From Bryobacteraceae bacterium (lineage in GTDB: Bacteria; Acidobacteriota; Terriglobia; Bryobacterales; Bryobacteraceae), in assembly GCA_026129905.1 (NCBI GenBank), contig JAHCHE010000010.1:186001-250000 (forward strand): 64,000 nucleotides of DNA, written 5' to 3'. How positions within the stretch are numbered: the stretch's first letter is position 1; each line of letters starts with the position of its first letter. Made by a program: the position numbers and the translations under genes. The notes beneath the pieces are model-generated. The model was not told where the DNA came from, ran no database searches, and was given only the letters and a program-made list of their open reading frames with translations. This document shows, one piece after another, positions 34,960 through 46,852 of this stretch.

Positions 34960-35630
34960 TCGACGCGCTCGAGGCGGTAGAGATAGATCGTGTGCCGGAC
35001 AACGGAGGTGAACAGCATGATCAGCATTGCCGCCAATCCGATCACGCCGCCGATGTCGAAGGCTCGATACGAGCGCGTTCCTGGAACGACGCCGGGATCC
35101 AGGTAGGCCACCAGCGCGCCCAGAGACAGCAGAATGCGCAGCTCAGTGGGTGAGAACTTCCAGAACGACAGATAGAACGTCCCGATGGCGTAGGTCGCCA
35201 GATAGACCTCGATGGAAAGCAGGAAGTAGCCGATCAGCAGACCCAGCGCCAGCCGGTCGTTCATATAGCCGGAGAGGGCGAGGCCGCCGAGCAGACAGGT
35301 TGTGCCGAGGGCGTCGACGATGTGATCCACATAGAAGCCGTAGCGCGGCCGCTGCTTCTGCCTGACGCGCGCCAGCGTGCCGTCCAGGCTGTCGCCGAGC
35401 CAATTCACGGCCAGGAAGAAGATCACGAGCAGGAGGCCAAGCTTGTCGCGGCCGGAATACCAGAAGCTGAAGCCGGTAGCGATCAGCGCGCCGAGGCCGA
35501 GCGCGGTCAGATGGTCGGGATTGATCCGTGGAGGCGTGCGATGCGCCAGCCAGACCAGGACTCGTTTCTCGACTGAGGACAGCAGGCTCTGCTGCGCGCG
35601 CGCGGCATCCCGGAAAGGCTCCGTCGGCAT
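34956..35630 (-). CDS. CDP-alcohol phosphatidyltransferase family protein
   Basis: 224 residues from the ATG at 35630, chosen because AGGA lies 8 nt upstream; starts at 35639 or 35657 are open too. The family signature D-x2-D-G-x2-A-R-x(8,9)-G-x3-D-x3-D is present as GDSLDGTLAR ... GFYVDHIVD (Asp80, Asp83, Gly84, Arg88, Gly98, Asp102, Asp106). Five to six membrane helices. It transfers a phosphoalcohol from a CDP-linked donor to an alcohol acceptor, making a phospholipid such as a phosphatidylinositol- or glycerophosphate-type lipid. The acceptor is unknown. Translationally coupled to gtrA, an uncommon pairing. Confidence 0.88.
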   Translation of the reverse strand: MPTEPFRDAARAQQSLLSSVEKRVLVWLAHRTPPRINPDHLTALGLGALIATGFSFWYSGRDKLGLLLVIFFLAVNWLGDSLDGTLARVRQKQRPRYGFYVDHIVDALGTTCLLGGLALSGYMNDRLALGLLIGYFLLSIEVYLATYAIGTFYLSFWKFSPTELRILLSLGALVAYLDPGVVPGTRSYRAFDIGGVIGLAAMLIMLFTSVVRHTIYLYRLERVE

Positions 35631-35706
35631 CCTATCCATCCTACAACCGGCCCACAACCGGATCTTGGGCGGGTACCCGGGGGCGAGACGGCCGCGGAGC
35701 CCCGGT

Positions 35707-35883
35707 TCAGCGCTCCTTGCTGGAGCGCTTCCGGACAGGTACCTTTTCCATGAGCTGTTTCAGTTCATGAGAATGGTTCGAGGTCGGCGCTGCGCCGCGA
35801 TTGGCGTCAGCGACCTCGGCCAGTTTCAGCAGGCTGAGCTGAAAATTGATCGACTCGGCAAGTTGCTGTTCCGCGCGTGTCAT
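35707..35883 (-). CDS. Small hypothetical protein, helical
   Basis: 58 residues from the ATG at 35883, which has AAGG 5 nt upstream (an ATG at 35895 has none). The sequence AEQQLAESINFQLSLLKLAEVADAN is an amphipathic helix; the tail HELKQLMEKVPVRKRSSKER is strongly basic. No cysteine, no signal peptide. It lies upstream of the CDP-alcohol phosphotransferase gene, same strand, 76 bp away. Real but uncharacterised, or a chance frame. Confidence 0.4.
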   Translation of the reverse strand: MTRAEQQLAESINFQLSLLKLAEVADANRGAAPTSNHSHELKQLMEKVPVRKRSSKER

Positions 35884-36065
35884 CACTGCCTTCATCGGCG
35901 GAAGAAGGGAGAAACCTTAGGGCCTCGGGGAACCCGAATTGCACGCGTGTCGCAGCGCCGACGCTGCGCCACAGCCGCACGCATGCCGACGCATGCCGCT
36001 ATCCCGTTGCATCGAGAAGACAAGGATGCTATGCTGATTTTGCCCGCCAGCGTTTCCCGCCCAGT

Positions 36066-37043
36066 ATGGCTGGAGTCAGCGCCATCATTCCGAACTGGAA
36101 TCGAGGTGAGTTGTTGGAGCGAGTGCTGCGCGACTTGGCTGCACAGACGCAGCCGCCGGAGGAGGTCGTCGTAGTGGACAACGGATCGAGCGACGATTCG
36201 GTCGCGCGGGCCCGGCGGCTGGGCGCCCGGGCAATCGAGTTGGGGACGAATACGGGGTTTGCGCGAGCGGTGAACCAGGGAATCGTCGAGTGCAGGTCGC
36301 CATGGGTGGCGATTGTGAACAACGATGTCCACTTGCCGCCGGAATGGCTGGAGCGGCTGCACAGCGCCGCGGATGGGACGGAAGCGTGGTTCGCTACGGG
36401 CAAGATGCTGCGGATGGACGCTCCGGAGATGCTCGACGGGACCTTTGACGCGGTTTGCCGCGGGGGTTGCGCCTGGCGTTGCGGATCGGGGCGGCGGGAC
36501 CAGTCGGCGTTCGGCCAAGAGCGCACGATCTGGTTAACCCCGTTCACGGCAGCGCTTTTCCAGAAACGTTTATTCCTGCGCGTCGGTCTACTCGACGAGC
36601 AGTTCGGCTCATACCTGGAAGACGTGGACTTTGGCTTGCGTTGCGCGGCGGGAGGCTTCCACGGGCGGTATGTACCGGAGGCGGTGGCGTATCACCACGG
36701 AAGCGCGACTCGGGGAAGGTGGCATTCGGCAACAGTGAGACAGATTTCGCGGAACCAGGTATACCTGATTGCCAAGCACTATCCCAAAAGGTGGTGGCGA
36801 CGCTACGGCTGGCCGGTGGCGGTGTCGCAGGGGCTGTGGGGATTGCTGGCGCTGCGCCACGGGCGCGCCTGGGCATATCTGGCGGGGAAGGCGGAGGGCG
36901 TGCGGGGGTACCGTAAGCTGCGCGCGGCCGAACCACCCGGCGCCATGGACGCGGTGCTGTCGGAGAGCGAGTCGCTCTTGCGTCAGATGCAACGGCGGAC
37001 CGGTTTCGACTGGTACTGGCGGCTTTACTTCCTGCTGACATGA
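36066..37043 (+). CDS. Family 2 glycosyltransferase (rhamnosyltransferase-like)
   Basis: 325 residues from the ATG at 36066; the upstream open frame lacks family features. VSAIIPNWNRGELLERVLRDL, VVVDNGSSDDSV, GTNTGFARAVNQGI and IVNNDVHLPPEWL (metal site ND-V) define the GT-A fold; GLLDEQFGSYLEDVDFGLR carries the catalytic ED region. The C-terminus KHYPKRWWRRYGWPVAVSQGLWGLLALRHGR has a hydrophobic membrane-associated helix. First of four consecutive glycosyltransferase genes; it overlaps the next by 4 bp. Probably adds a sugar to a lipid-linked exopolysaccharide or O-antigen intermediate. Confidence 0.85.
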   Translation: MAGVSAIIPNWNRGELLERVLRDLAAQTQPPEEVVVVDNGSSDDSVARARRLGARAIELGTNTGFARAVNQGIVECRSPWVAIVNNDVHLPPEWLERLHSAADGTEAWFATGKMLRMDAPEMLDGTFDAVCRGGCAWRCGSGRRDQSAFGQERTIWLTPFTAALFQKRLFLRVGLLDEQFGSYLEDVDFGLRCAAGGFHGRYVPEAVAYHHGSATRGRWHSATVRQISRNQVYLIAKHYPKRWWRRYGWPVAVSQGLWGLLALRHGRAWAYLAGKAEGVRGYRKLRAAEPPGAMDAVLSESESLLRQMQRRTGFDWYWRLYFLLT

Positions 37044-38017
37044 ACGGCGCCGGCATCGCGATCGTCACGCATAATTCCGAGGCCCACATAGGGATCTGTC
37101 TGGCCGCGGCCTTGCGGTGGAGCGCCGAAATCGTGGTGGTGGACAACGCGTCGGCGGATCGCACGCCAGAGATCGTCCGCCGGTTTCCGCAGGCGCGATT
37201 CATCGCCAACCCGGACAATCGCGGGTTTGCCGCGGCGGCGAACCAGGGCATTGCGTCCCTGGTGGCGCCGGCGGTGCTGCTGCTCAACCCGGATGCCGAG
37301 CTACTGACGAGCCCGGCGCCGCTGGCGGAGGCGCTGGAGGATCCCCGGTGCGGGGCGGCGGCGGGACGGCTCATAGACGCCGCGGGAGTTCCGCAAAACG
37401 GCTTCAACGTGCGCCGCTTCCCGACGGCGTGGACCCTGGCGTTCGAGGCGCTGGGATTGAACCGGCTATGGCCGGAAAACCCAGTGAACCGGCGTTACCG
37501 CATGTTGCGGTTCGATCCGGAAACGGCGGCCGAGGTCGAACAGCCGGCGGGGGCGTTTCTGATGCTCAAGCGGGACGTCTGGTCGCGCCTGGGGGGATTC
37601 GACGAGGATTTTCGCCCCGTTTGGTTCGAGGACGTCGATTACCTACGCCGTCTGGCAGGGCTGGGGCTGAAGACGCGCTACGTTCCGGGCGCGGTGGCGC
37701 GGCACGCGGGGGGGCATTCGGTCACGAGCCTGCCGGATGGGGTCCGGCAGTCGTACTGGCATGCCAGCCTTCTACGCTACGCGAGTAAGCACTTCGGGCC
37801 GGCGGGTCGGGGAATGGTGGCCGGCGCGGTGGCGGCGGGTTCGTTGTTCCGGATGGCGGCGGGCGTTGCCGGAGGGCGTTCGCTGAGTCCGGTGTCGACT
37901 TGTGCTAAAGTAATGAAAATCGCGGGGAAATCCCTGCTCAGCAGCAGGACGCCAAGCAACAGGAGGGTCGCCGCTGCTGCGGTTTTTGGCTCAGTGAAGT
38001 TGCGGAATCAGCCATAG
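37040..38017 (+). CDS. Family 2 glycosyltransferase (rhamnosyltransferase-like)
   Basis: 325 residues; the ATG overlaps the previous stop. IAIVTHNSEAHIGICLAAAL, VVDNASADRTPEIV, NPDNRGFAAAANQGI and LLLNPDAELL form the nucleotide-sugar site; LGGFDEDFRPVWFEDVDYLRRL holds the catalytic acidic cluster. The C-terminal 90 residues are basic and Ala-rich and probably disordered. The DNPDNRGF/NPD pattern is typical of the WbbL branch. Same operon as its neighbours. Confidence 0.85.
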   Translation: MNGAGIAIVTHNSEAHIGICLAAALRWSAEIVVVDNASADRTPEIVRRFPQARFIANPDNRGFAAAANQGIASLVAPAVLLLNPDAELLTSPAPLAEALEDPRCGAAAGRLIDAAGVPQNGFNVRRFPTAWTLAFEALGLNRLWPENPVNRRYRMLRFDPETAAEVEQPAGAFLMLKRDVWSRLGGFDEDFRPVWFEDVDYLRRLAGLGLKTRYVPGAVARHAGGHSVTSLPDGVRQSYWHASLLRYASKHFGPAGRGMVAGAVAAGSLFRMAAGVAGGRSLSPVSTCAKVMKIAGKSLLSSRTPSNRRVAAAAVFGSVKLRNQP

Positions 38018-38033
38018 GATCAAGTTCGAGTTC

Positions 38034-39083
38034 ATGTACGCAGACGACCTGGTATCGGTCACCATCGTGACCTACAACAGCGGCCGTTTTATCAAACGGT
38101 GCCTCGAGTCGGTTCTGGAGCAGTCCCATCCGCATCTCGAAGTGATCGTGGTCGACAACGCGTCGACCGACGGCACGGTCGACATCCTCGAGCGGTTTGT
38201 CGATTCGTGCAAGATCTACTACAACGATGAGAACATTGGTTTCGCCGCGGCGCAGAACCAGGCGATCAACTGCTCGTCGGGCAAGTGGGTCTTGACGCTC
38301 AACCCCGACGTCCTGCTGCTGCCAACCTTTATCGAGGCGCTGCTGGAAGCCGGGAACATCGAGCGGCGGATCGGGACGGTGTGCGGCAAGCTGCTGACGC
38401 TGAAGCCGGACTTCGACATCCCGGACCAGCCGCGGGTGGATTCCACCGGGATCTACTTCACGCCGATGCTCCGCCACCTGGACAGGGGCAGCCAGGAGAT
38501 CGACAACGGCCACTATCTCAGCTTCGAGTACGTATTCGGGGCCACGGCGGCGGCGGCGCTGTACCGGCGGGAGATGATCGATGACATCACGGTGGACGGG
38601 GAGTTCTTCGACCCGGATTTCTTTGTCTACCGGGAAGACGCGGATGTGGCTTGGCGGGCGCAGCTGCTCGGGTGGCGGTGCATCTACACGCCGCGGGCGC
38701 GGGGCTACCACGTGAGGAAAGTGCTGCCTGGGAACCGGCGGGCGTTGCCGGCGGTGATTAACATGCATTCCGTTAAGAACCGGTTTCTGATGCGCGTTAA
38801 GAACATGACTCCGGATCTTTACCGGAGGAACTGGCTCTCGGTTTCACTGCGAGATCTCGTGGTAGTGAGTTGCTGCCTGGTCCGCGAGCATACGTCTCTG
38901 AAAGCGTTCTGGTACCTGGCGCGGAACTGGCAGCGGACGGTCGCCAAGCGGCGGTGGATCATGAGCCGGAAACGCGTCAGCGACGCCTACATGGCGTCCT
39001 GGTTTTCGAGCCGTCCGGCCAGCCGGCCCGCGCCGAAGCCCGCCGCGCGATCGCAGGCGCGCTTGAAGGGCGCTCGCCGGTAG
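38034..39083 (+). CDS. Family 2 glycosyltransferase
   Basis: 349 residues. VSVTIVTYNSGRFIKRCLESVL, VIVVDNASTDGTVDIL, NDENIGFAAAQNQAIN and LTLNPDVLLLP are the GT-A motifs; DPDFFVYREDADVAWRAQLLGW holds the catalytic acidic residues. The basic C-terminal tail (SRPASRPAPKPAARSQARLKGARR) is presumably disordered and may bind the membrane surface. 16 bp after the preceding glycosyltransferase and 21 bp before the next, so part of one surface-glycan cluster. Confidence 0.85.
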   Translation: MYADDLVSVTIVTYNSGRFIKRCLESVLEQSHPHLEVIVVDNASTDGTVDILERFVDSCKIYYNDENIGFAAAQNQAINCSSGKWVLTLNPDVLLLPTFIEALLEAGNIERRIGTVCGKLLTLKPDFDIPDQPRVDSTGIYFTPMLRHLDRGSQEIDNGHYLSFEYVFGATAAAALYRREMIDDITVDGEFFDPDFFVYREDADVAWRAQLLGWRCIYTPRARGYHVRKVLPGNRRALPAVINMHSVKNRFLMRVKNMTPDLYRRNWLSVSLRDLVVVSCCLVREHTSLKAFWYLARNWQRTVAKRRWIMSRKRVSDAYMASWFSSRPASRPAPKPAARSQARLKGARR

Positions 39084-39104
39084 GTTCCCCCTTCGATGCA
39101 GTAG

Positions 39105-40193
39105 ATGGACCTCGCCATTCTCGGGACTCGCGGAATCCCGGCCCGTTACGGGGGTTTTGAGACGTTCGCCGAGCAACTCTCAACCAGGCTTGCGAGGCGG
39201 GGCCACCGGGTAACGGTCTATTGCCGGCAAAGGCACGACGCCGGGTCCTATCGCGGGGTGCGGCTGGTCTATCTGCCGACGTTGCGCCACAAGTATCTGG
39301 ATACTGTATTCCACACGTTTCTGTGCACGCTGCACCTGGCCGTTCACCGGGGGGAGGCAGCGCTTTACTGCAACGCTGCTAACGCGGTCTTCACGCCCAT
39401 CGCTCGTGCGGCGGGGATACCCGTCGCTTTGAACGTCGACGGCGTCGAGCGGCGTCGCAAGAAGTGGAACGCGCTGGGCCGGGCCTGGTACAGGATGTCG
39501 GAGCGGCTGGCTACATGGTGTCCGAACGCCATCGTTTCGGATGCCCGCAGCATTGCGCGGTACTACCGGGAACGATACGGCGCGGAGACGGTCTTCATAC
39601 CGTACGGAGCGGAGGTCGGGAAGGCGCCTACCACCGACGTCCTGCGCAGCCTGGGGCTGGAGCCCGGCCGGTATTTCCTATACGTCAGCCGCATGGAGCC
39701 GGAGAATAACGCGCTGCTCGTGAGGGAAGCCTTCGAGCGAGTTGAAACGGACATGAAACTGGCCCTGGTGGGCGACGCCCCGTACGCGCAGGACTACATC
39801 CGGCGGGTGAAACAAACGCGCGATCCCCGGATCGTAATTCCAGGGGCGATCTACGGCCTGGGCTATGAGGAACTCACGTCGCACTGCTTCGGGTACATTC
39901 ACGCGACGGAGGTCGGGGGCACCCATCCGGCGTTGATCGAGGCCATGGGACGGGGAGCGCTGGTCCTGTACCTGACTACCGACGAAAATGAAGAGGTCGC
40001 CGGCGGCGCCGGCATTGGCTTCAAGGCCCCTTCGCTGGCCGACACGCTGCGCGCGGCACTGGCGATGAAAGAAGATGATCGGGAGGCGTTGCGCGGCCGG
40101 GCTGTGGAACGCGTACGCTCTGGGTATAGCTGGGAAGCGGTTACCTGCTCGTACGAACGTCTCCTGGAGGAATTGGCGACGGGTAAACGGTAA
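39105..40193 (+). CDS. DUF1972/GT4 glycosyltransferase (rhamnosyltransferase-like)
   Basis: 362 residues. It starts with MDLAILGTRGIPARYGGFETFAEQLS, the hallmark of the DUF1972 group (WchF/Cps2T-type beta-1,4-rhamnosyltransferases that add the second sugar of capsule repeats), followed by a GT-B C-terminal domain (RYFLYVSRMEPENNA, GAIYGLGYEELTSHCFGYIHATEVGGTHPALIEAMGRG). The EVGGTHPALIEAM block carries the conserved Glu of GT4. Acceptor specificity is inferred only. Its stop shares a base with the alr ATG, so the glycan cluster and alr may be cotranscribed. Confidence 0.88.
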   Translation: MDLAILGTRGIPARYGGFETFAEQLSTRLARRGHRVTVYCRQRHDAGSYRGVRLVYLPTLRHKYLDTVFHTFLCTLHLAVHRGEAALYCNAANAVFTPIARAAGIPVALNVDGVERRRKKWNALGRAWYRMSERLATWCPNAIVSDARSIARYYRERYGAETVFIPYGAEVGKAPTTDVLRSLGLEPGRYFLYVSRMEPENNALLVREAFERVETDMKLALVGDAPYAQDYIRRVKQTRDPRIVIPGAIYGLGYEELTSHCFGYIHATEVGGTHPALIEAMGRGALVLYLTTDENEEVAGGAGIGFKAPSLADTLRAALAMKEDDREALRGRAVERVRSGYSWEAVTCSYERLLEELATGKR

Positions 40194-41323
40194 TGCTTGA
40201 ACCCGCCTTCCGCTCCTGGGTAGAAGTGAGTCTCTCGCGGATTGCCGCGAATTTTCGGGCTGTGCGCGATGCCGTTGGTCCCGGCGTCGCCGTCATGCCC
40301 GTGGTGAAGGCGGACGCCTATCGGCATGGCGCGGTGGAGGTATCCCGGACGCTCGAGGCCGAAGGCGCCAAGTGGCTCGCCGTGAGCAGCGTGGAAGAAG
40401 GCGTCGCGCTTCGGGAGGCCGGGATCACGGCGAGGATCGTCGTGATGGCGGATTTCCTGCCGGCGGAACGCGAGGCGCTGCTCGAATACTCTCTGACGCC
40501 GGCCATCCACTCGATCGAGGGTATCCGAGAGTTGGATGAAATTGCCGCCATGCGCTCCCGGAACGTCGCCTATCACCTGAAGATCGACTCGGGCATGGGC
40601 CGCCTCGGCGCGCTTGCGGGCGCGGCAGAGTTGCTGGAGGCCATTACTGTGGCGCGCCACGCCTGGCTGGAGGGAATGATGACGCACTTCGCCTCCGCTG
40701 GCGTGTATTCCAGCACTCAGACGGATTCTCAGATTCAGACCTTTAATGGCATCCGGGCGGCTCTGGGCAGAGCCGGCGTCGAGCCGAGCTATGTCCATAT
40801 GTCGTCAAGCATTCCGATCGCGTATGGACGCCGCGAGGCATGGGGTAACATGGTCCGGCCCGGTCACGCCATCTACGGCTACGTCTCTCCGGTCCGCGGC
40901 GCGGCACCGAAGAAGATCATTGAGGTCAAGCCGGCCCTTGCGTGGAGATCGTCGATACTTGAGGTCAAGCAGGCGCCGGAGGGCGCCCTGATCGGCTACG
41001 GTGGCATGTTTCGTACCACTCGTCCAACCAGGATCGGGGTATTAGCGGTGGGGTACGCCGACGGAATCCCGCATCGGTTGTCCAACAAGGGCAAAGTGAT
41101 CGCGGCAGGACGACTGGCGCCGATCCTAGGAGCTGTGTCCATGGATCTGACGACGGTTGACCTTAGCGAGGCACCGTCATTGAGGGTAGGCGACTCCGTA
41201 GTCCTTCTCGGTGAAGAGGGAGAAGCGGCCATTGATGCGCAGCAGATCGCACGTCTAGCTGGTACAATATCTTACGCGGTTCTGTGTGGGATCAGCGCAC
41301 GAGTGAAACGGCTTTATCGCTAG
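40193..41323 (+). CDS. alr: Alanine racemase
   Basis: 376 residues. WVEVSLSRIAANFRAV, the PLP-binding lysine Lys39 in VVKADAYRHG and the catalytic Tyr269 in IGYGGMFRT (YG-x-F) are all present, with HLKIDSGMGRLG and GAVSMDLTTVDL as further family blocks. It interconverts L- and D-alanine for peptidoglycan. It overlaps the upstream glycosyltransferase stop and is the last gene before the replication origin region. Length and motifs are ordinary. Confidence 0.95.
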   Translation: MLEPAFRSWVEVSLSRIAANFRAVRDAVGPGVAVMPVVKADAYRHGAVEVSRTLEAEGAKWLAVSSVEEGVALREAGITARIVVMADFLPAEREALLEYSLTPAIHSIEGIRELDEIAAMRSRNVAYHLKIDSGMGRLGALAGAAELLEAITVARHAWLEGMMTHFASAGVYSSTQTDSQIQTFNGIRAALGRAGVEPSYVHMSSSIPIAYGRREAWGNMVRPGHAIYGYVSPVRGAAPKKIIEVKPALAWRSSILEVKQAPEGALIGYGGMFRTTRPTRIGVLAVGYADGIPHRLSNKGKVIAAGRLAPILGAVSMDLTTVDLSEAPSLRVGDSVVLLGEEGEAAIDAQQIARLAGTISYAVLCGISARVKRLYR

Positions 41324-41336
41324 AGAACCCCCACAA

Positions 41337-41356
41337 TATACTACGGCTGTAGTATA
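41337..41356. repeat. Inverted repeat TATACTAC-GGCT-GTAGTATA
   Basis: Perfect 8-bp arms with a 4-nt loop, starting 13 bp after the alr stop. There is no T tract, so it is not a standard terminator. It could be an operator or a hairpin at the origin. Confidence 0.6.
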
Positions 41357-41366
41357 CAATTCCCTA

Positions 41367-41379
41367 TTGTTTTCAACAG
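41367..41379 (+). repeat. 13-nt repeat TTGTTTTCAACAG, copy 1
   Basis: An identical 13-mer occurs at 42913-42925, so the two copies flank dnaA in the same orientation. The core TTTTCAACA differs from a DnaA box by one base. Confidence 0.6.
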
Positions 41380-41535
41380 GATAACATTTGCGTAACGGAT
41401 TGGTTAGAAATTCTCCTTGCCTCCGGTGGAACTATGATATAGTGATAATCCGCAGGGCAGTACCAGCCATCGTTGGAGGTATCCGGGGAGGTTCTCGAAC
41501 TTAGGTTCGGTTCCAACAAATAATGGAATAGACTC

Positions 41536-41558
41536 TTTTTCCACATGTTGTGGAAAAA
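41536..41558. promoter_or_regulatory. Head-to-head pair of DnaA boxes
   Basis: TTTTTCCACA-TGT-TGTGGAAAAA, a perfect 23-bp palindrome. It contains TTTTCCACA (41537-41545, plus) and its complement (41549-41557), both fitting TTWTNCACA. It lies 43 bp before the dnaA ATG, where DnaA could repress its own gene and nucleate origin assembly. Confidence 0.75.
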
Positions 41559-41600
41559 CTGAGGGTAACTTGTTCCCTTTCGAGGAACTCGGAGGCGTAC

Positions 41601-42905
41601 ATGGATGTGTGGGAGCAGGTGAAGCAGTTATTGGCCTCCAAATTGACGGAGGAGAGCTTCCAGAATTGGCTTTCAAAGACCCGGCTCGACCGAGTGGATG
41701 GAAGCAGGCTGGTCGTCGCGGTTCCCGACGCGGCGACCAAGGAATGGCTTGAGGAGGAGTACGGTCGAACAATCCGCTCCGCGCTCACGGAGATGAGGCT
41801 GCCTTTTCAAGAGGTTGCCTACGAGGCAGTTTCCCAGAACGGGACATCGGGACACGTAAGCGGAAACAACCTCGTACTGGACAATACGGAACTGGATCTT
41901 AACCCCAAGTACACGTTCGATACTTTCGTTGTTGGGGCGTGCAACCAGTTTGCGCACGCGGCAGCCAAGGCGGTGGCGGCGCTCCCCGCCCGAAGATATA
42001 ACCCCTTGTTCATCTACGGCGGAGTAGGCATGGGGAAGACCCACCTGATGCAGGCGATAGGCCGCTCGCTGGTCACGGCCTACGGCGGAATGCGCGTGGT
42101 CTATACGACAAGCGAGCGGTTCATGAACGAACTGATCCACTCCATCCGCACCGACAAGATGACTCTCTTTCACCAGCAGTACCGCCGGGCCGATGCGCTG
42201 CTGATCGACGACATCCACGTGATCGCCAACAAGGAGCGAACACAGGAAGAATTCTTTCACACGTTTAACGATCTCTACGAGCACCAGAAGCAGATCGTCA
42301 TCTCAAGCGATTCACCGCCCAAGGAGACGGCTGGGCTTGTTGACCGGCTGCGCTCGCGGTTCGAATGGGGGCTGATGGTAGATATCCAGCCGCCGGACCT
42401 CGAGACCAAGATGGCAATCCTGGACCGCAAAGCCGAGATCGAAGGCATCCAGTTGCCTGAGGACGTGCGGATCATGCTCGCGACGAAAACCAAGTCGAAT
42501 GTGCGGGAACTCGAGGGAGCGCTGGTCAAGCTGATCGCCTACTCCTCGCTCACCGGGACCAACATCAACATCAACATGGCGCAGCAGGCGCTGCGGTACC
42601 TGACTACTGGCCTGGAGCCCAGGGTGACTATCGACTCCATCATTCGCCAGGTGGCCGAACGGTTTGCGCTCCAGCCGTCCCAGATCAAGCAGAAGACCAA
42701 CGCCCGCAAGATTGCATACCCCAGACAGATCGCCATGTACCTGGCCAAGGAACTCACCGGCGCATCGCTGCCGGAGATCGGCCGGGTATTCGGGGGCAAG
42801 CACCACACCACCGTTTTGCACTCGGTGCAGAAGATCGAGAAGCTACGGCTGCGCGACCCCGATTTAAACAGGCTCATCCACGCTATAACCGACTCATTGC
42901 ATTGA
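41601..42905 (+). CDS. dnaA: Chromosomal replication initiator DnaA
   Basis: 434 residues from the ATG at 41601, with GGAGG 5 nt upstream; a GTG at 41550 would place the DnaA-box palindrome inside the gene. Domain I starts DVWEQVKQLLASKLTEESFQNWL. The AAA+ domain has Walker A GVGMGKTH (about 141-148, Met where Leu is usual), Walker B LLIDDIH (200-206) and the arginine-finger region VDRLRSRFEWGL. Domain IV ends with the DNA-binding signature LPEIGRVFGGKHHTTVLHSVQKIE. Domain II is very short (about 15 residues). It binds DnaA boxes, melts oriC and recruits the helicase. Confidence 0.97.
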   Translation: MDVWEQVKQLLASKLTEESFQNWLSKTRLDRVDGSRLVVAVPDAATKEWLEEEYGRTIRSALTEMRLPFQEVAYEAVSQNGTSGHVSGNNLVLDNTELDLNPKYTFDTFVVGACNQFAHAAAKAVAALPARRYNPLFIYGGVGMGKTHLMQAIGRSLVTAYGGMRVVYTTSERFMNELIHSIRTDKMTLFHQQYRRADALLIDDIHVIANKERTQEEFFHTFNDLYEHQKQIVISSDSPPKETAGLVDRLRSRFEWGLMVDIQPPDLETKMAILDRKAEIEGIQLPEDVRIMLATKTKSNVRELEGALVKLIAYSSLTGTNININMAQQALRYLTTGLEPRVTIDSIIRQVAERFALQPSQIKQKTNARKIAYPRQIAMYLAKELTGASLPEIGRVFGGKHHTTVLHSVQKIEKLRLRDPDLNRLIHAITDSLH

Positions 42906-42912
42906 GGTTATT

Positions 42913-42925
42913 TTGTTTTCAACAG
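42913..42925 (+). repeat. 13-nt repeat TTGTTTTCAACAG, copy 2
   Basis: Exact copy of 41367-41379, starting 8 bp after the dnaA stop codon. Confidence 0.6.
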
Positions 42926-43001
42926 CCGAGGTTCCCGAACCGGGAGTGCGACGTGTGAAGAACCGCTGCGTGACGAGGTTCTTGCACAAACGCGCGCCCG
43001 G

Positions 43002-43010
43002 TTTTTCACA
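43002..43010 (+). promoter_or_regulatory. DnaA-box-like site TTTTTCACA
   Basis: Matches the relaxed consensus TTWTNCACA in the 243 bp dnaA-dnaN gap. This gap also holds an AT-rich stretch at 43031-43073 that could serve as an unwinding element. Confidence 0.4.
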
Positions 43011-43041
43011 GCTCGGCGAGACAGCAAGCCTTTCTATTTTG

Positions 43042-43047
43042 TATAAT
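43042..43047 (+). promoter_or_regulatory. Candidate -10 element of the dnaN promoter
   Basis: A perfect TATAAT, preceded by TG, in an AT-rich tract about 100 bp before dnaN. There is no good -35 at the usual distance. Confidence 0.4.
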
Positions 43048-43148
43048 TTAGAGAGAAATCAACATATCGACAAGCCCTATGAATCCTACTATTCCCCAGA
43101 GATCTCTGAGACAGGATCAGGCCAGTCGTAGAGCGGAGGCCCTGCGCC

Positions 43149-46785
<3,637 letters not shown>

Positions 46786-46852
46786 CGCGCCCGGCAAGGC
46801 GCCGTCCCCGGGGATCTGGTAGGATCTTGCGAAGGCCGCGGGGCCGACGCCG

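Larger units (their letters stand above)
41324..41600 (+). other. Candidate replication origin / dnaA regulatory region
   Basis: 277 bp non-coding between alr and dnaA, clearly richer in A+T than the flanking genes. It holds an inverted repeat (41337-41356), one DnaA-box-like TTTTCAACA (41370-41378) and a perfect head-to-head pair of DnaA boxes (41536-41558) close to the dnaA start. dnaA, dnaN and gyrB follow, the classic oriC neighbourhood. The number of strong boxes is small, so the site could equally be the dnaA control region with the main origin in the dnaA-dnaN gap. Confidence 0.6.

Noticed and set aside
35877-36065. Longer N-terminus for the first glycosyltransferase of the cluster
   Set aside because: The extra 63 codons are Arg/Ala-rich with no family similarity. 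The GT-A fold begins immediately after the ATG at 36066.
41337-41356. rho-independent terminator for alr
   Set aside because: The inverted repeat is A/T-rich and is not followed by a T run.
41550-41600. Upstream GTG start for dnaA
   Set aside because: It would place the DnaA-box palindrome inside the coding region and lacks a ribosome site. The ATG at 41601 has GGAGG and matches the family N-terminus.
42913-43131. 72-codon open frame in the dnaA-dnaN gap
   Set aside because: No ribosome site and no similarity. It overlaps the promoter and DnaA-box-like elements expected in this gap.
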